Part shown: positions 9,103 to 17,174 of the stretch, one piece after another
How positions within the stretch are numbered: position 1 is the first letter of the stretch
How the letters are laid out: every line of letters begins with the position of its first letter
NCBI RefSeq assembly: GCF_031822435.1
Contig: NZ_JAVQLW010000003.1
Span: 62,001-126,000 of the forward strand
Reading direction: 5' to 3'
Length of the DNA: 64,000 nt
Source of the DNA: Paracoccus sp. MBLB3053
GTDB lineage: Bacteria > Pseudomonadota > Alphaproteobacteria > Rhodobacterales > Rhodobacteraceae
Program-made: the position numbers and the translations under genes
The notes under the pieces: generated by a model
What the model was told of the DNA's origin: nothing
Databases searched by the model: none
What the model saw: the letters and a program-made list of their open reading frames with translations, nothing else

Positions 9103-9582
9103 GTGAACAAAGCGATCCAGATTGATTCCATCGACCGTAAGATCATCGAGGCGCTGCAGGTCAATGGCAGGCTGTCGAGCCAGGAACTCGCCGAGCGAGT
9201 CGGTTCATCGGCTGCCTCTTGTTGGCGCAGGGTGCGAGCGCTTGAGGAAGCGGGCGTCTTGCAGGAAACGGTGCGGCTGGTCGATCCGGTTCTGCTGGGT
9301 CGGGGGCTGGATGTCTTTTGCCAGATCAGGCTCAAGTCGCAGGGGCGTTCTCAGCGCGCTGTCTTCGAAACCTTCATCGACGCGCAACAGGACGTGGTCG
9401 AATGCTATTCGATCAGCGGTGATTGGGACTATCTTCTGCATGTTGTCGCAAAGGACGTCGCAGATTACGAACGTGTCCTCATGCATGGGATACTGGATCA
9501 TGACGCTATCGCCAGCTCGTCTTCGATCTTCGTGTTGCGACGGGTGAAGCACAAGACGGCCATCCCGGTTCACGACCTATGA
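9103..9582 (+). CDS. Lrp/AsnC family transcriptional regulator (BkdR-like position)
   Basis: About 159 residues from the GTG at 9103, which has GGGGA just upstream; an ATG at 9070 in the same frame is possible but has no ribosome site. Helix-turn-helix at residues 8-55 (IDRKIIEALQVNGRLSSQEL, then a recognition helix around SSAASCWRRVRALEEAGVL) and a C-terminal RAM domain with DVVECYSISGDWDYLLHVV. It is divergent from the E1-E2 operon with about 115 bases between starts; the shared region contains the palindrome TTCGCGAA at 9029-9036. Lrp-type BkdR activates branched-chain keto-acid dehydrogenase operons in pseudomonads, and the same role is inferred here. The 239 bases downstream, to the cold-shock gene, hold nothing I recognise. 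Confidence 0.87.
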   Translation: MNKAIQIDSIDRKIIEALQVNGRLSSQELAERVGSSAASCWRRVRALEEAGVLQETVRLVDPVLLGRGLDVFCQIRLKSQGRSQRAVFETFIDAQQDVVECYSISGDWDYLLHVVAKDVADYERVLMHGILDHDAIASSSSIFVLRRVKHKTAIPVHDL

Positions 9583-9821
9583 TCTCTCTTCCCGGCGCAT
9601 GGCCCGGCAGCCTGCAAGCAAGCATAAGGCGGGATTTGCCCGCGAGTGCCGCAGGGCATCCTGGCTCATCGTCAGCGGATTGCCGCCGCATGGCCGTTGC
9701 CTTCCTGCCATAACAGCTATGCGAAGCCGTCAGAAACCTCGAAACCGAAAGAAGCTGTTTGTAGGCTGGCTCAATCTGTGCCAACCAGAAGCCCGTGTTT
9801 TATCAATCGCAGGAAGCGGAC

Positions 9822-10028
9822 ATGGCGACGGGCACCGTAAAATGGTTCAATAACGACAAGGGCTATGGATTCATCCAGCCCGATGCAGGTGGTTCGGACG
9901 TTTTCGTCCACATTTCCGCCGTAGAGCGGGCCGGCATCCGTAGCCTGCCGGATGGACAGAAGGTTTCGTACGAAATCGAACGCGGCCGGAATGGCAAAGA
10001 CAGCGCCGTAAACCTGGCGCTCGTCTGA
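9822..10028 (+). CDS. cspA: Cold-shock protein, CspA family
   Basis: 68-residue single cold-shock domain, a five-strand OB-fold RNA chaperone. The ATG at 9822 is preceded by AGGA at good spacing. The RNP1 motif KGYGFIQ and RNP2 motif DVFVHIS, both needed for single-strand nucleic acid binding, are intact, and the protein begins with the typical [10 protein letters not shown]. It is a single-gene unit. A GC-rich hairpin follows 12 bases after the stop. Whether it is cold-induced cannot be told from the sequence. Confidence 0.96.
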   Translation: MATGTVKWFNNDKGYGFIQPDAGGSDVFVHISAVERAGIRSLPDGQKVSYEIERGRNGKDSAVNLALV

Positions 10029-10040
10029 TCCAGAACACGC

Positions 10041-10071
10041 GCGCCGGGGCCCGCTGAAGGGAGCCCGGCGC
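10041..10071 (+). terminator. GC-rich hairpin after the cold-shock gene
   Basis: An 8-base perfect stem (GCGCCGGG with CCCGGCGC) and a 15-base loop, 12 bases past the cspA stop. No T run follows, so it may be a Rho-dependent end or an mRNA-stabilising hairpin rather than a classical intrinsic terminator. Confidence 0.4.
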
Positions 10072-10320
10072 GAGCTTGCACGCAGATGTGCGGGCGTTCG
10101 CCTGCCTGATTCGCATGGCATGTCCCGAGCGGACAACCTTCTCCACTTAGGAATCTTTTGGTCGGACGTGTCGTCCGTGCCCCCAGCGGGATGCTCGACC
10201 TGTCGACGCGTCTGCGCAATTGGTCTGACGATCCTCGAGAAAGTCCGTGACAAGTTCCGGCGCCTTGATGAAGATCAGACCGAGTCAGAAGTGCATTTCA
10301 CATCTGTCGGGGCATTGCGA

Positions 10321-11328
10321 ATGACCAATTCTGTTCTTCCCAATTCTTCGAAAATGCTGCTTTTGCGGGCCGAGTTGCAGAACCGCCTGCACCAGTCGCT
10401 GGCCCATATGCTGACCGAAGTGGTCGAGCCAGAACCGGCGCTGGCCGTGAAGATTCAGGATGGATTGGCCCGAGTGCAGCGGAGTTTCCCCGAGCCTGCG
10501 CTTTTCGCTTTGCACATGGCCCTGCGCGACAGCCTGCTGGCGGGCGATCTTTCTGCTTTCATGGCCGCGCGCGCGCAATTTGCTGGCTGGCCCTTCGAAG
10601 ATGCGGTGAGGCCCGATCTTGCGCTCCGAGTGCTTACGCCGTCCGAAATCGGGCGCAATAAGTTCGCGCTGATCGCCCGGGCGCTCGCCGATGATGTGGG
10701 CTTGACCGCGACACTCTGCCCTCCACCCGCCGGGGCAGCCTCGGTGATGGCCGAAGTTATCGCCCAAGCCGAGTCAGTGCTTGCGCAGACCGCGCCGGCC
10801 TGGGCGGCCGAATTGCAGCTTCTTATCTCGGACATTGTTCTGGCGGTCAGCGGAGACGATAGCGGGCGGCAGGGCTTTGCCGGCGGGTCGAGTTTCGATT
10901 TGTTCGGCGGGATACTCATGAACCCGCTCTACCGTGCCGATCTTGCACATTGCCTGATGACGCTGATCCACGAATCCTCGCATCTGCGCCTGTTCTGCTG
11001 GCATCTTGAAGATGAGATAGTGCTGAATGGCCCTGAGGAAACCTTTCGCTCGCCACTTCGTCGCCAGCCGCGCCCGATGGAGGGGATCTTTCACGCGACC
11101 TGGGTATCGGCTCGCATGGCTGTCTGTGGCGAGACAGTACTGTCTGAGCCGAATGGCGCGCTGACACCCGCCGACGAAGTCCGGCTCGGGCAGGATGTCG
11201 AGCGAGCACGCGCCACGTTTCGCGATGGCGTGGCGGTCGTGCGCGAGCATGGCCGACTGACCGAGCGAGGCAAAGAACTGATCGAGGATGCGCAAGACGC
11301 GGTCGCACATCTCGTGCAGGCCATCTGA
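10321..11328 (+). CDS. HExxH-motif protein, related to putative 2-oxoglutarate-dependent peptide beta-hydroxylases
   Basis: 335 residues from the ATG at 10321 (GGGG lies 8 bases upstream); the frame is open to 10120, so a longer N-terminus is possible. The N-terminal 180 residues are helical and unrecognised. The C-terminal half has MTLIHESSHLRLF with the HExxH motif at residues 217-221, then RSPLRRQPRPMEGIFHATWV with His258. This pattern (HExxH, then SPxR..PRP..G.xH about 40 residues later) matches what I know of the mod_HExxH/aKG-HExxH peptide beta-hydroxylase family, where the motif binds iron for hydroxylation, not zinc for proteolysis. It is the first gene of a four-gene unit and its stop overlaps the next start (TGATG). 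The likely substrate is a carrier-bound amino acid or peptide; this is inference. Confidence 0.68.
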   Translation: MTNSVLPNSSKMLLLRAELQNRLHQSLAHMLTEVVEPEPALAVKIQDGLARVQRSFPEPALFALHMALRDSLLAGDLSAFMAARAQFAGWPFEDAVRPDLALRVLTPSEIGRNKFALIARALADDVGLTATLCPPPAGAASVMAEVIAQAESVLAQTAPAWAAELQLLISDIVLAVSGDDSGRQGFAGGSSFDLFGGILMNPLYRADLAHCLMTLIHESSHLRLFCWHLEDEIVLNGPEETFRSPLRRQPRPMEGIFHATWVSARMAVCGETVLSEPNGALTPADEVRLGQDVERARATFRDGVAVVREHGRLTERGKELIEDAQDAVAHLVQAI

Positions 11329-12788
11329 TGGCGGGCGAGGGCTTTGCCGATGCGCTTCGTCGCAGGCTGGCCCAAGACGCCGATCGGGAGGTAATCCGCG
11401 AACCGCAGCGCTGCCTGACGGGCGGCGATTTGCTGAACCGGGCAGAGCTGATCGCAGGCTGGCTTGCCCGGCAGGCGGAATGCGAAAGGGCAACCACGAT
11501 CGGCCTGGCGCTCCACCGGAACAGTTGGATGATCGCGGCTGCGCTGGCTTGCTGGCGACTGGGCAAGGCGGCGCTTTTTCTTGACTATCGCCTCACGCCC
11601 ACGGATGCGCGTTCCTGGCTCCGTCGGGCCGGACCTGTCATGATTGTCGCGTCCCAGGCACGTCTGCGCGATGCAGGTGCTGGTGTGGCGATCATGCCCG
11701 ATCCCGACACTTTGCCCGCCCATGCCTTTGCTGACCACGATGCTGCCCCGGACGACATCTCTGAATTCGTCACCAGTTCGGGCGTCACGGGTGAGCCGAA
11801 GATAACGCCGATCAGTCATGAGCGATTGCTTGGCATGGTGCGGGCCTCGGCCGAGGATGGTCGACGCGGCCCATGGGGCGAGGCGCTTTCGCCGCTCAGC
11901 GTCGCCTTTGGCGGCTCGCGTCATGTCTGGTGGCGCAACCTTCTGGCAGGCAAGCGCATCCACGCGATGGAGATGCTCTTTTCGACCGCCGAACTTGACC
12001 GTGCCCTGCGCGAGCCGGGTGTCGAGGAATGTGGCCTGCCGCCACATCTGATCCGCGCCCTGCTGGACCATGCCCGCCGTCATCCCGGTCCCGAGCCGCG
12101 CTATCCCCACCTGCTCAAGCTGCATTGCATTGGTGGGCCGGCCAGGGCCGAAGACAAGCTTGCGGCACAGCAACTGCTATGCGCCGACTATCTGATGACC
12201 TACAGCTCGACCGAAACGGGCGTGTTGGCGCGAATCTCGGGTACCGACCTTCGGCGCAAGCCCGCCTCCTGCGGCAAGGTCAGCCTGCCGCCCGGTGCCC
12301 GTCTAGACATCATCGGAGAAGATGGCGCGCGCCTTCCTGTGGGAGAGGCGGGGCGCATCCGCGTGAGCTATCCGGCGCGAAGTGGCGGCGATACGATCCA
12401 CCTGTACCCCGGCGATCATGGCTGGATTGACGATGAAGGGTTCCTGTTCATCACCGGCCGAGGTGCGGGGATACTATGCCGAAACGGTGTGAACTTCTCG
12501 GTCGCCGCGCTCGAAGCCAAATTGATGGCAAGCGGCCTTCTGCGCGATGTGGCCGTGCTGCCCATGCGCGCTGCGGCGGGGGATGATGCGCTTGCGATCG
12601 CGGTTCTTCCTCTTCATCCCGGCGCAAGCGAGATCGGTCGGAACTTGCGCCGCCACCTTGTAAGCCACGAACAGCCCGAGCATCTGATCCGGCTGCATCC
12701 CACCGACCTGACCCCTGGGGGCAAAATACCCCGAGCCGCGCTCCTTGAACGGCTGATTGCTGCCCCGCAAGATCTTGAGCACATCTGA
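11328..12788 (+). CDS. Stand-alone AMP-forming adenylating enzyme (ANL superfamily)
   Basis: 486-residue acyl/aminoacyl-AMP ligase, expected to activate a carboxylic acid with ATP and load it on the carrier protein encoded next. Motifs in order: phosphate loop FVTSSGVTGEPKITPISH near residue 145 (it lacks the usual Gly after the Lys), TYSSTETG (ATP/adenine region), YPGDHGWIDDEGFLFITGR (hinge and ribose binding), and the catalytic Lys466 in PGGKIPRAAL. The A4 region (SVAFGGSRHVWW) does not show the FDxS that marks alpha-amino acid selection in NRPS domains, so the substrate could be an amino acid or another carboxylate. The start codon overlaps the stop of the HExxH gene by one base. Confidence 0.85.
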   Translation: MAGEGFADALRRRLAQDADREVIREPQRCLTGGDLLNRAELIAGWLARQAECERATTIGLALHRNSWMIAAALACWRLGKAALFLDYRLTPTDARSWLRRAGPVMIVASQARLRDAGAGVAIMPDPDTLPAHAFADHDAAPDDISEFVTSSGVTGEPKITPISHERLLGMVRASAEDGRRGPWGEALSPLSVAFGGSRHVWWRNLLAGKRIHAMEMLFSTAELDRALREPGVEECGLPPHLIRALLDHARRHPGPEPRYPHLLKLHCIGGPARAEDKLAAQQLLCADYLMTYSSTETGVLARISGTDLRRKPASCGKVSLPPGARLDIIGEDGARLPVGEAGRIRVSYPARSGGDTIHLYPGDHGWIDDEGFLFITGRGAGILCRNGVNFSVAALEAKLMASGLLRDVAVLPMRAAAGDDALAIAVLPLHPGASEIGRNLRRHLVSHEQPEHLIRLHPTDLTPGGKIPRAALLERLIAAPQDLEHI

Positions 12789-12798
12789 AGGAAGCCAA

Positions 12799-13038
12799 AT
12801 GGACGAAGCGACGGTGCGACAGGAAGTCATGCTCGCGTTCTCTCGCGTTCTTGGCTGCGAGTTGGGTGAGTTCGACAATTTTTTCGACCTCGGGGGGGAT
12901 TCCCAGAAGGCGGTCGAGCTGATCGAGACGGTTTCCGAGCGTTTCGGCATCTATCTGGAGTTTGCATTGCTGCTCGATTGTCCAAGCCCGGCCGAATTGT
13001 CGGGCCGCGTATTGGGAAAGCTGGGCCGGGCCAGATGA
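12799..13038 (+). CDS. Free-standing peptidyl/acyl carrier protein
   Basis: 79-residue phosphopantetheine carrier domain. FFDLGGDSQKAVELIE carries the attachment Ser35 in the LGGDS context typical of NRPS peptidyl carrier proteins rather than fatty-acid ACPs, which have DSL. The ATG at 12799 follows AAGGA and lies 10 bases past the adenylating enzyme stop. Its own stop overlaps the next start (ATGA). It presumably holds the activated substrate as a thioester while the HExxH protein and the thioesterase act on it. No phosphopantetheinyl transferase gene is visible in the window. Confidence 0.9.
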   Translation: MDEATVRQEVMLAFSRVLGCELGEFDNFFDLGGDSQKAVELIETVSERFGIYLEFALLLDCPSPAELSGRVLGKLGRAR

Positions 13039-14216
13039 GCTTGCCGAACGACGATGCGCCGCTGGTCGATCTTGCCACTGCGCTCCGGCGTATCGAGCTG
13101 GTGAATCGCAGTTGGCCCGGTGAAAAGCTTGAGCCTGTGGGGGCGCTGCGAGGGCTTGGGCTGGACGGCGATGCGGTGCCGGTCTTCTGGACGTTCAACT
13201 CTGCTCTGGAACTCCCGGCATTGGCATCGCAACTGCCGCCAGGCCAACCCATTGTCGGGATGCGTTCGCTGAACGAGATCGTGCATAAGGCTGCGCGCGA
13301 ACGCAGCAGGATCGTCGATGTGCTTGCCGGCTATTATGCGCGAAACCTGATCGCGCGCTTTGGCAATGAGCCCTGCATCGTCGGTGGGAACTGTCAATCC
13401 GCCGAAGTGGCATGGCACGTCGCCCTGCACCTTCTCGCGGCTGGGGTCGATTTGCGAGGTTTCATCACTCTCGATGCGGACTGGCAGCTGCCGCTCCCGG
13501 TCCCGGTGCGGATGATATTCGGCAGCGAAAGTTCGTTCAACCCGAGCTTGCGAGTGGCGCGGGCCGAGATGGAGCGTCGGCACAGACATTGGTCCGCCCT
13601 GTTTCCCGCCTACGAATTCTGCGTCACTCAGGGAAGTCACGGCACGTATTTCCGTCCCGAGAATATCGCCGCACTTACCGATCACATCCTGGCTCCCATG
13701 CCGGCTTTCAAACTGCGGCCGACGGCGATACCGCAGCGTTGGAGCCTGCGCCGGAAGGGTGATCAATGGGTTCTGGCGCTGCCAGCCCGGCATATGCCCG
13801 AAGATGTTCGGGATGTGCTCGTCGTGCCCTTTCTGGGGCGACCTGATGCATCGCCTCTTGCCTGGTCGGAACTGTTCGACCTGGCCGCGCGACCAGAGCG
13901 CCGCGGGCGACATTGGCAGGTCCGCTTGGGGCCGCTGCCCGGGCCGGGCCCTTGGCAGGTCGCACCGCTCGCCTGCGCAAAGGGCATAGGGCCGCTTGCC
14001 TGGCCCCCCAACAAGGAGACGCTGCCGCTAGGGTGTATCAATCTTCCAATGGAAACCCCGGTCCGCAGATCCGGCGTGCTGAGGTGGCTTCAATGGCTGC
14101 GAAGCCCATTTTCAGGCCGGCGGCTCGCCCGGTTCGCCGATCTTCGGGGCGGAAGCGGCAACGCTGCCCCGGAGCATGAGAATCTTCGCGAGGTTCAATT
14201 TCGAGAGGATAACTGA
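13035..14216 (+). CDS. Thioesterase-like alpha/beta-hydrolase with a Cys nucleophile and an unidentified C-terminal region
   Basis: 393 residues; ATGA overlap with the carrier protein. Residues about 45-235 resemble an NRPS type thioesterase: after the strand EPCIVGG comes the nucleophile elbow GGNCQSA, in which Cys120 occupies the place of the usual Ser of GxSxG, then helix AEVAWHVALHLLAAG, the strand VPVRMIFGSES and a C-terminal His202 in QGSHGTYFRPENIAALTDHI. The last 150 residues are beta-rich and proline-rich and I do not recognise them. The protein would release the product from the carrier; Cys-type thioesterases can favour cyclisation or transfer to an amine over hydrolysis. Function is inferred from fold motifs and neighbours. 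Confidence 0.68.
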   Translation: MSLPNDDAPLVDLATALRRIELVNRSWPGEKLEPVGALRGLGLDGDAVPVFWTFNSALELPALASQLPPGQPIVGMRSLNEIVHKAARERSRIVDVLAGYYARNLIARFGNEPCIVGGNCQSAEVAWHVALHLLAAGVDLRGFITLDADWQLPLPVPVRMIFGSESSFNPSLRVARAEMERRHRHWSALFPAYEFCVTQGSHGTYFRPENIAALTDHILAPMPAFKLRPTAIPQRWSLRRKGDQWVLALPARHMPEDVRDVLVVPFLGRPDASPLAWSELFDLAARPERRGRHWQVRLGPLPGPGPWQVAPLACAKGIGPLAWPPNKETLPLGCINLPMETPVRRSGVLRWLQWLRSPFSGRRLARFADLRGGSGNAAPEHENLREVQFREDN

Positions 14217-14507
14217 GTTCATCAGGCCAATTCCCCTTTCGCTTGCAAACGCATTGCAACCGGATGCTATGCGCAAGCCCCGGACCTGTAAACGATCTTC
14301 TTTTAAACCGGTGCGATTGGCTGGGCATTGTTCCGATCTGCCCTGGCCGATGCCAGACGCGGCGGTTGCGATGGGACTCTGCTAGCCCGTTTCGCCAAGA
14401 ACGAATCTTGGTGCCTCATCTCTGCTCTTGCCGTTTCAATCGCCCGGGATATCTTGTCGCGAAAGGTGGCCACACAGGCTGCCGGTGCGGGGCCTTGGAT
14501 TGCACAG
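14217..14507. other. Intergenic region between the carrier-protein locus and the DUF4239-like gene
   Basis: About 290 bases without a convincing gene. The TTGCAA sequence occurs twice, 5 bases apart, around 14244-14260, but I see no terminator or clear promoter. The frame of the downstream membrane protein is open back to 14328 without family-like sequence. Confidence 0.4.
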
Positions 14508-15302
14508 ATGCCGTTCATCGAATTTCTAGAAAAGAACCCGCTCGCCTTCTTCCTTTGCTTGCTGGCAGGCCTGATCCTGTCCTTCGAACTGGGTCTGGGG
14601 ATAGGAAGACGAAGGCGCAGAGCGATTGGCGCAGGTGCGGATGAAGGCGCCACGCTGGTCGTCGGCAGCGTTCTGGGGTTGCTGGCATTCGTGCTTGCCC
14701 TGAACCTTTCGACAGCATCCACGCGGCTCGAAAATCGCATGAATAGCGGTCTTGCGGAGGTCAATGCGATCGGGACGGCAATTCTTCAGGCGCAGGCCGT
14801 CGGAGGTGATCAGAGCGCGGCGATGGTGCAGGATCTCAAGCGTTATCTCTTGTTGCACTATCGTTTCGTGCGCGCGGCACCGGATTCGTCCGAGATCGGC
14901 GAAACCACTGCCGAGTCCGATCTGCTTCAGGCGCGGATCTGGACGATGCTGGAACGGCGAGTTGCCGAGGCGCCAACACCAGCCGTCACGTCCTTGATGA
15001 ATTCTCTGAACAACGCTTTCGATTCCACGACCGCCATGCGGCTGATGATGGAATATCGGATGCCGATGCAGTTGATCTGGCTGCTGCTCGCGATGAGTGC
15101 CCTTGGCTCGGCAACTGTCGGTTACCAGTTCGGTCTGACCGGACGGCGCGGCCAGATGGCGGCGATCGTCCTTTCGGTCCTGTGGTGCGCGGTCGTGACG
15201 GAGATCATTGATATCGGCTCGGGGCGGATCTGGAGTTTCCGGACGGATGCCCGTGTCTATGAATGGGCGATGGACGGATTTGGAGTGGATCGAAGCCCTT
15301 GA
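14508..15302 (+). CDS. DUF4239/bestrophin-like integral membrane protein
   Basis: 264 residues from the ATG at 14508; an in-frame start at 14328 would add 60 residues without membrane character. Two hydrophobic segments near the N-terminus (LAFFLCLLAGLILSF and LVVGSVLGLLAFVLALNLS), a charged cytoplasmic or periplasmic middle region rich in helix, and two segments near the C-terminus (LIWLLLAMSALGSATVGY and MAAIVLSVLWCAVVTEIIDI). This 2+2 plan and the STASTRLENR sequence after the second segment resemble DUF4239 (bestrophin-like) proteins. Function unknown. It has no obvious operon partner. Confidence 0.6.
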   Translation: MPFIEFLEKNPLAFFLCLLAGLILSFELGLGIGRRRRRAIGAGADEGATLVVGSVLGLLAFVLALNLSTASTRLENRMNSGLAEVNAIGTAILQAQAVGGDQSAAMVQDLKRYLLLHYRFVRAAPDSSEIGETTAESDLLQARIWTMLERRVAEAPTPAVTSLMNSLNNAFDSTTAMRLMMEYRMPMQLIWLLLAMSALGSATVGYQFGLTGRRGQMAAIVLSVLWCAVVTEIIDIGSGRIWSFRTDARVYEWAMDGFGVDRSP

Positions 15303-15509
15303 TTGCCTTCCGTGTTGCGACCTGTCGCCGCCATCTGCGAAGGGGGCGTTCCCAACGGGCGACACCCTGTGCTAGTCTGCCGCTGACATTCTAGAACGGC
15401 ATAAGCAGCAAGGGAGTGGCCCTTTGTTTTCTCGCCCCGGAATAGACTGCCTTTCTCCAGATCCGCATTTTTTTGCCCTGACGGGATGCCGGGCCGAAAG
15501 GCACCAGCC

Positions 15510-16928
15510 ATGATCGCGTCGGTCGGACGGCCCGCGCGGCTGCTGAGGTCTTTGACCGTCGCGATGGCGGTTTCGCTGGCCGCAGGCTCCGTCCTCGCCC
15601 AGCCCGCAGGTGGCGCAGATGAGCCGCCGCCAGTCACGACAGAGGATGTGCGGTCAGCACTGCAAGAGATCGTGGCTTCGGCTGACGCGGCCGAAGAGGC
15701 GGTGACAACAGACGATCCAGAGGTTGATCCTGTCGTGCTCGATAGGCTCCTGGAGCCCCTGACACTGAGCCAGCTCAAGACCGAGATGTCGGCATGGCAG
15801 GACCTTCTGCAAGGGGCTGTCAACGATCTTTCCGAGGCCGAGATCGAGTTGCTTCGCCTGAATGCCGAACAGGAAAAGGCGCAGGGCGAGGAGGCAGCCG
15901 ACGCGCCGGCGGAGTCCGAGCCTGAACTGACCCCCGAGCAGGAAGAACTGGTCAAGAAGATCTCGGGGCTGCGTGAAAGACGAACCGCGATTTCGGACCG
16001 GTTCCGCCTGGTCATGGACGCCTATGAAGACAAGGGAGGAGACCCTGCCGATACCCAGAGCTATCGCGCATATGTCAAGGACGTGGGAGGAGTTCAGCTT
16101 GATACCCGGGATTTGAATTCGGCCTGGCTCACGCTCAAGGAATGGGCCTATGCCGAAGATGGCGGAAAGCGGCTGGCCCGCAAGGTCATGACCGTCCTTA
16201 TTGCCACTGTGGTCGGTATCATGGTGGGATGGCTGCTGAGCCTTGCCGTCAGTACCACCCTCAGGAAGACGGGTCTGAGTTCCCAGTTGATGCGTCATTT
16301 CCTGCGACGCTGGATTGCCCGCCTTGGCGGGCTGATCGGCTTTCTCGTTGGCCTGTCGTGGATCGGCACAAACATGACCCCGATCCTTGCGGGGCTTGGT
16401 GCAGCGGGCTTCATTCTGGCCTTTGCGCTGCAGAACACGATCAGCAATTTCGCCAGCGGCATGCTGATCCTGTTCCTTCGCCCCTTCGACGCGGGGGATG
16501 AAATCGAGGCGGCGGGCGTTTCGGGTGAAGTCGAAAAGGTTTCCCTGTTCTCTACGCATTTGAGCACGGCCGAAAACCGCAAGGTGATCGTCCCCAACAA
16601 CAAGATCTGGGAAGATGTCATCGTGAACTCGACCGGGGCCGACACGCGCCGTCTCTCGCTGGAGATCGAGGTCAAGGCATCCGAACACAGCCTGGACGAG
16701 GCCGAGTCGATCCTCCGCAAGGTCATGGAGGAGAACCCCGATGTCATGAAGGAGCCTGCGCCGGCCCTGACGCTCAGCGCAATGACCGGCGACGCATATA
16801 CATTCACCTGCTGGCCTTGGGTGCAGACCGCAGAACGCAATCGCGTCCGATGGCAACTTGTGTCCGAGATCGGCAGACGCCTCAGCGTCGTGAAGGGGGC
16901 AACGAAACCCGCTGAAGAGTCATCGTGA
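15510..16928 (+). CDS. MscS family mechanosensitive ion channel
   Basis: 472 residues from the ATG at 15510 (AAGG upstream; 15486 is an alternative). A signal peptide (residues 1-30, ending VLAQ) is followed by an acidic, coiled-coil-prone periplasmic region (about 35-215), then the MscS core: transmembrane helices around VMTVLIATVVGIMVGWLLSL, LGGLIGFLVGLSWIG and the pore helix AGLGAAGFILAFALQNTISN. The FASGMLILFLRPFDAGDEIE stretch is the family signature at the start of the beta domain, and VPNNKIWEDVIVNST is also diagnostic. It would release solutes on hypo-osmotic shock. The extra periplasmic region is longer than in E. coli MscS. Confidence 0.93.
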   Translation: MIASVGRPARLLRSLTVAMAVSLAAGSVLAQPAGGADEPPPVTTEDVRSALQEIVASADAAEEAVTTDDPEVDPVVLDRLLEPLTLSQLKTEMSAWQDLLQGAVNDLSEAEIELLRLNAEQEKAQGEEAADAPAESEPELTPEQEELVKKISGLRERRTAISDRFRLVMDAYEDKGGDPADTQSYRAYVKDVGGVQLDTRDLNSAWLTLKEWAYAEDGGKRLARKVMTVLIATVVGIMVGWLLSLAVSTTLRKTGLSSQLMRHFLRRWIARLGGLIGFLVGLSWIGTNMTPILAGLGAAGFILAFALQNTISNFASGMLILFLRPFDAGDEIEAAGVSGEVEKVSLFSTHLSTAENRKVIVPNNKIWEDVIVNSTGADTRRLSLEIEVKASEHSLDEAESILRKVMEENPDVMKEPAPALTLSAMTGDAYTFTCWPWVQTAERNRVRWQLVSEIGRRLSVVKGATKPAEESS

Positions 16929-17051
16929 CGCGGTGCGTGGGGAAATGACCAATAACCGTCTTGGCATGCTGACGCTGGCAGCAGCGATCTGGCGGTCCTT
17001 TGCACGGTTGCGCAGGCAGCGTGAGATGGCGGTCAGATTTACGGCGCAACT

Positions 17052-17080
17052 TTGCCGAATTCGTATTTCGACTGTATTGT
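17052..17080 (+). promoter_or_regulatory. Candidate sigma-70 promoter for minCDE
   Basis: TTGCCG and TATTGT are separated by exactly 17 bases, about 95 bases before the minC start. The spacing and matches are good, but no experimental support exists and the assignment is by eye. Confidence 0.4.
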
Positions 17081-17174
17081 TCATGGACGCAGCGGCGCGG
17101 ACGTATTACTGATTCAGAAAACACCCACGCGCAGGACACAACTTGTGCGTGTATAAATCGGGCAGAAGTCGAGC

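Noticed and set aside
10969..10983. Reading HESSH as the active site of a zinc protease
   Set aside because: No signal peptide or protease context, and the downstream SPLR..PRPMEGIFH pattern and carrier-protein neighbours fit the HExxH hydroxylase-type family better. It remains to be tested.
15327..15364. Short inverted repeat TGTCGCC / GGCGACA after the DUF4239-like gene
   Set aside because: Only 7 bases with a loop of more than 20; too weak to call a terminator.
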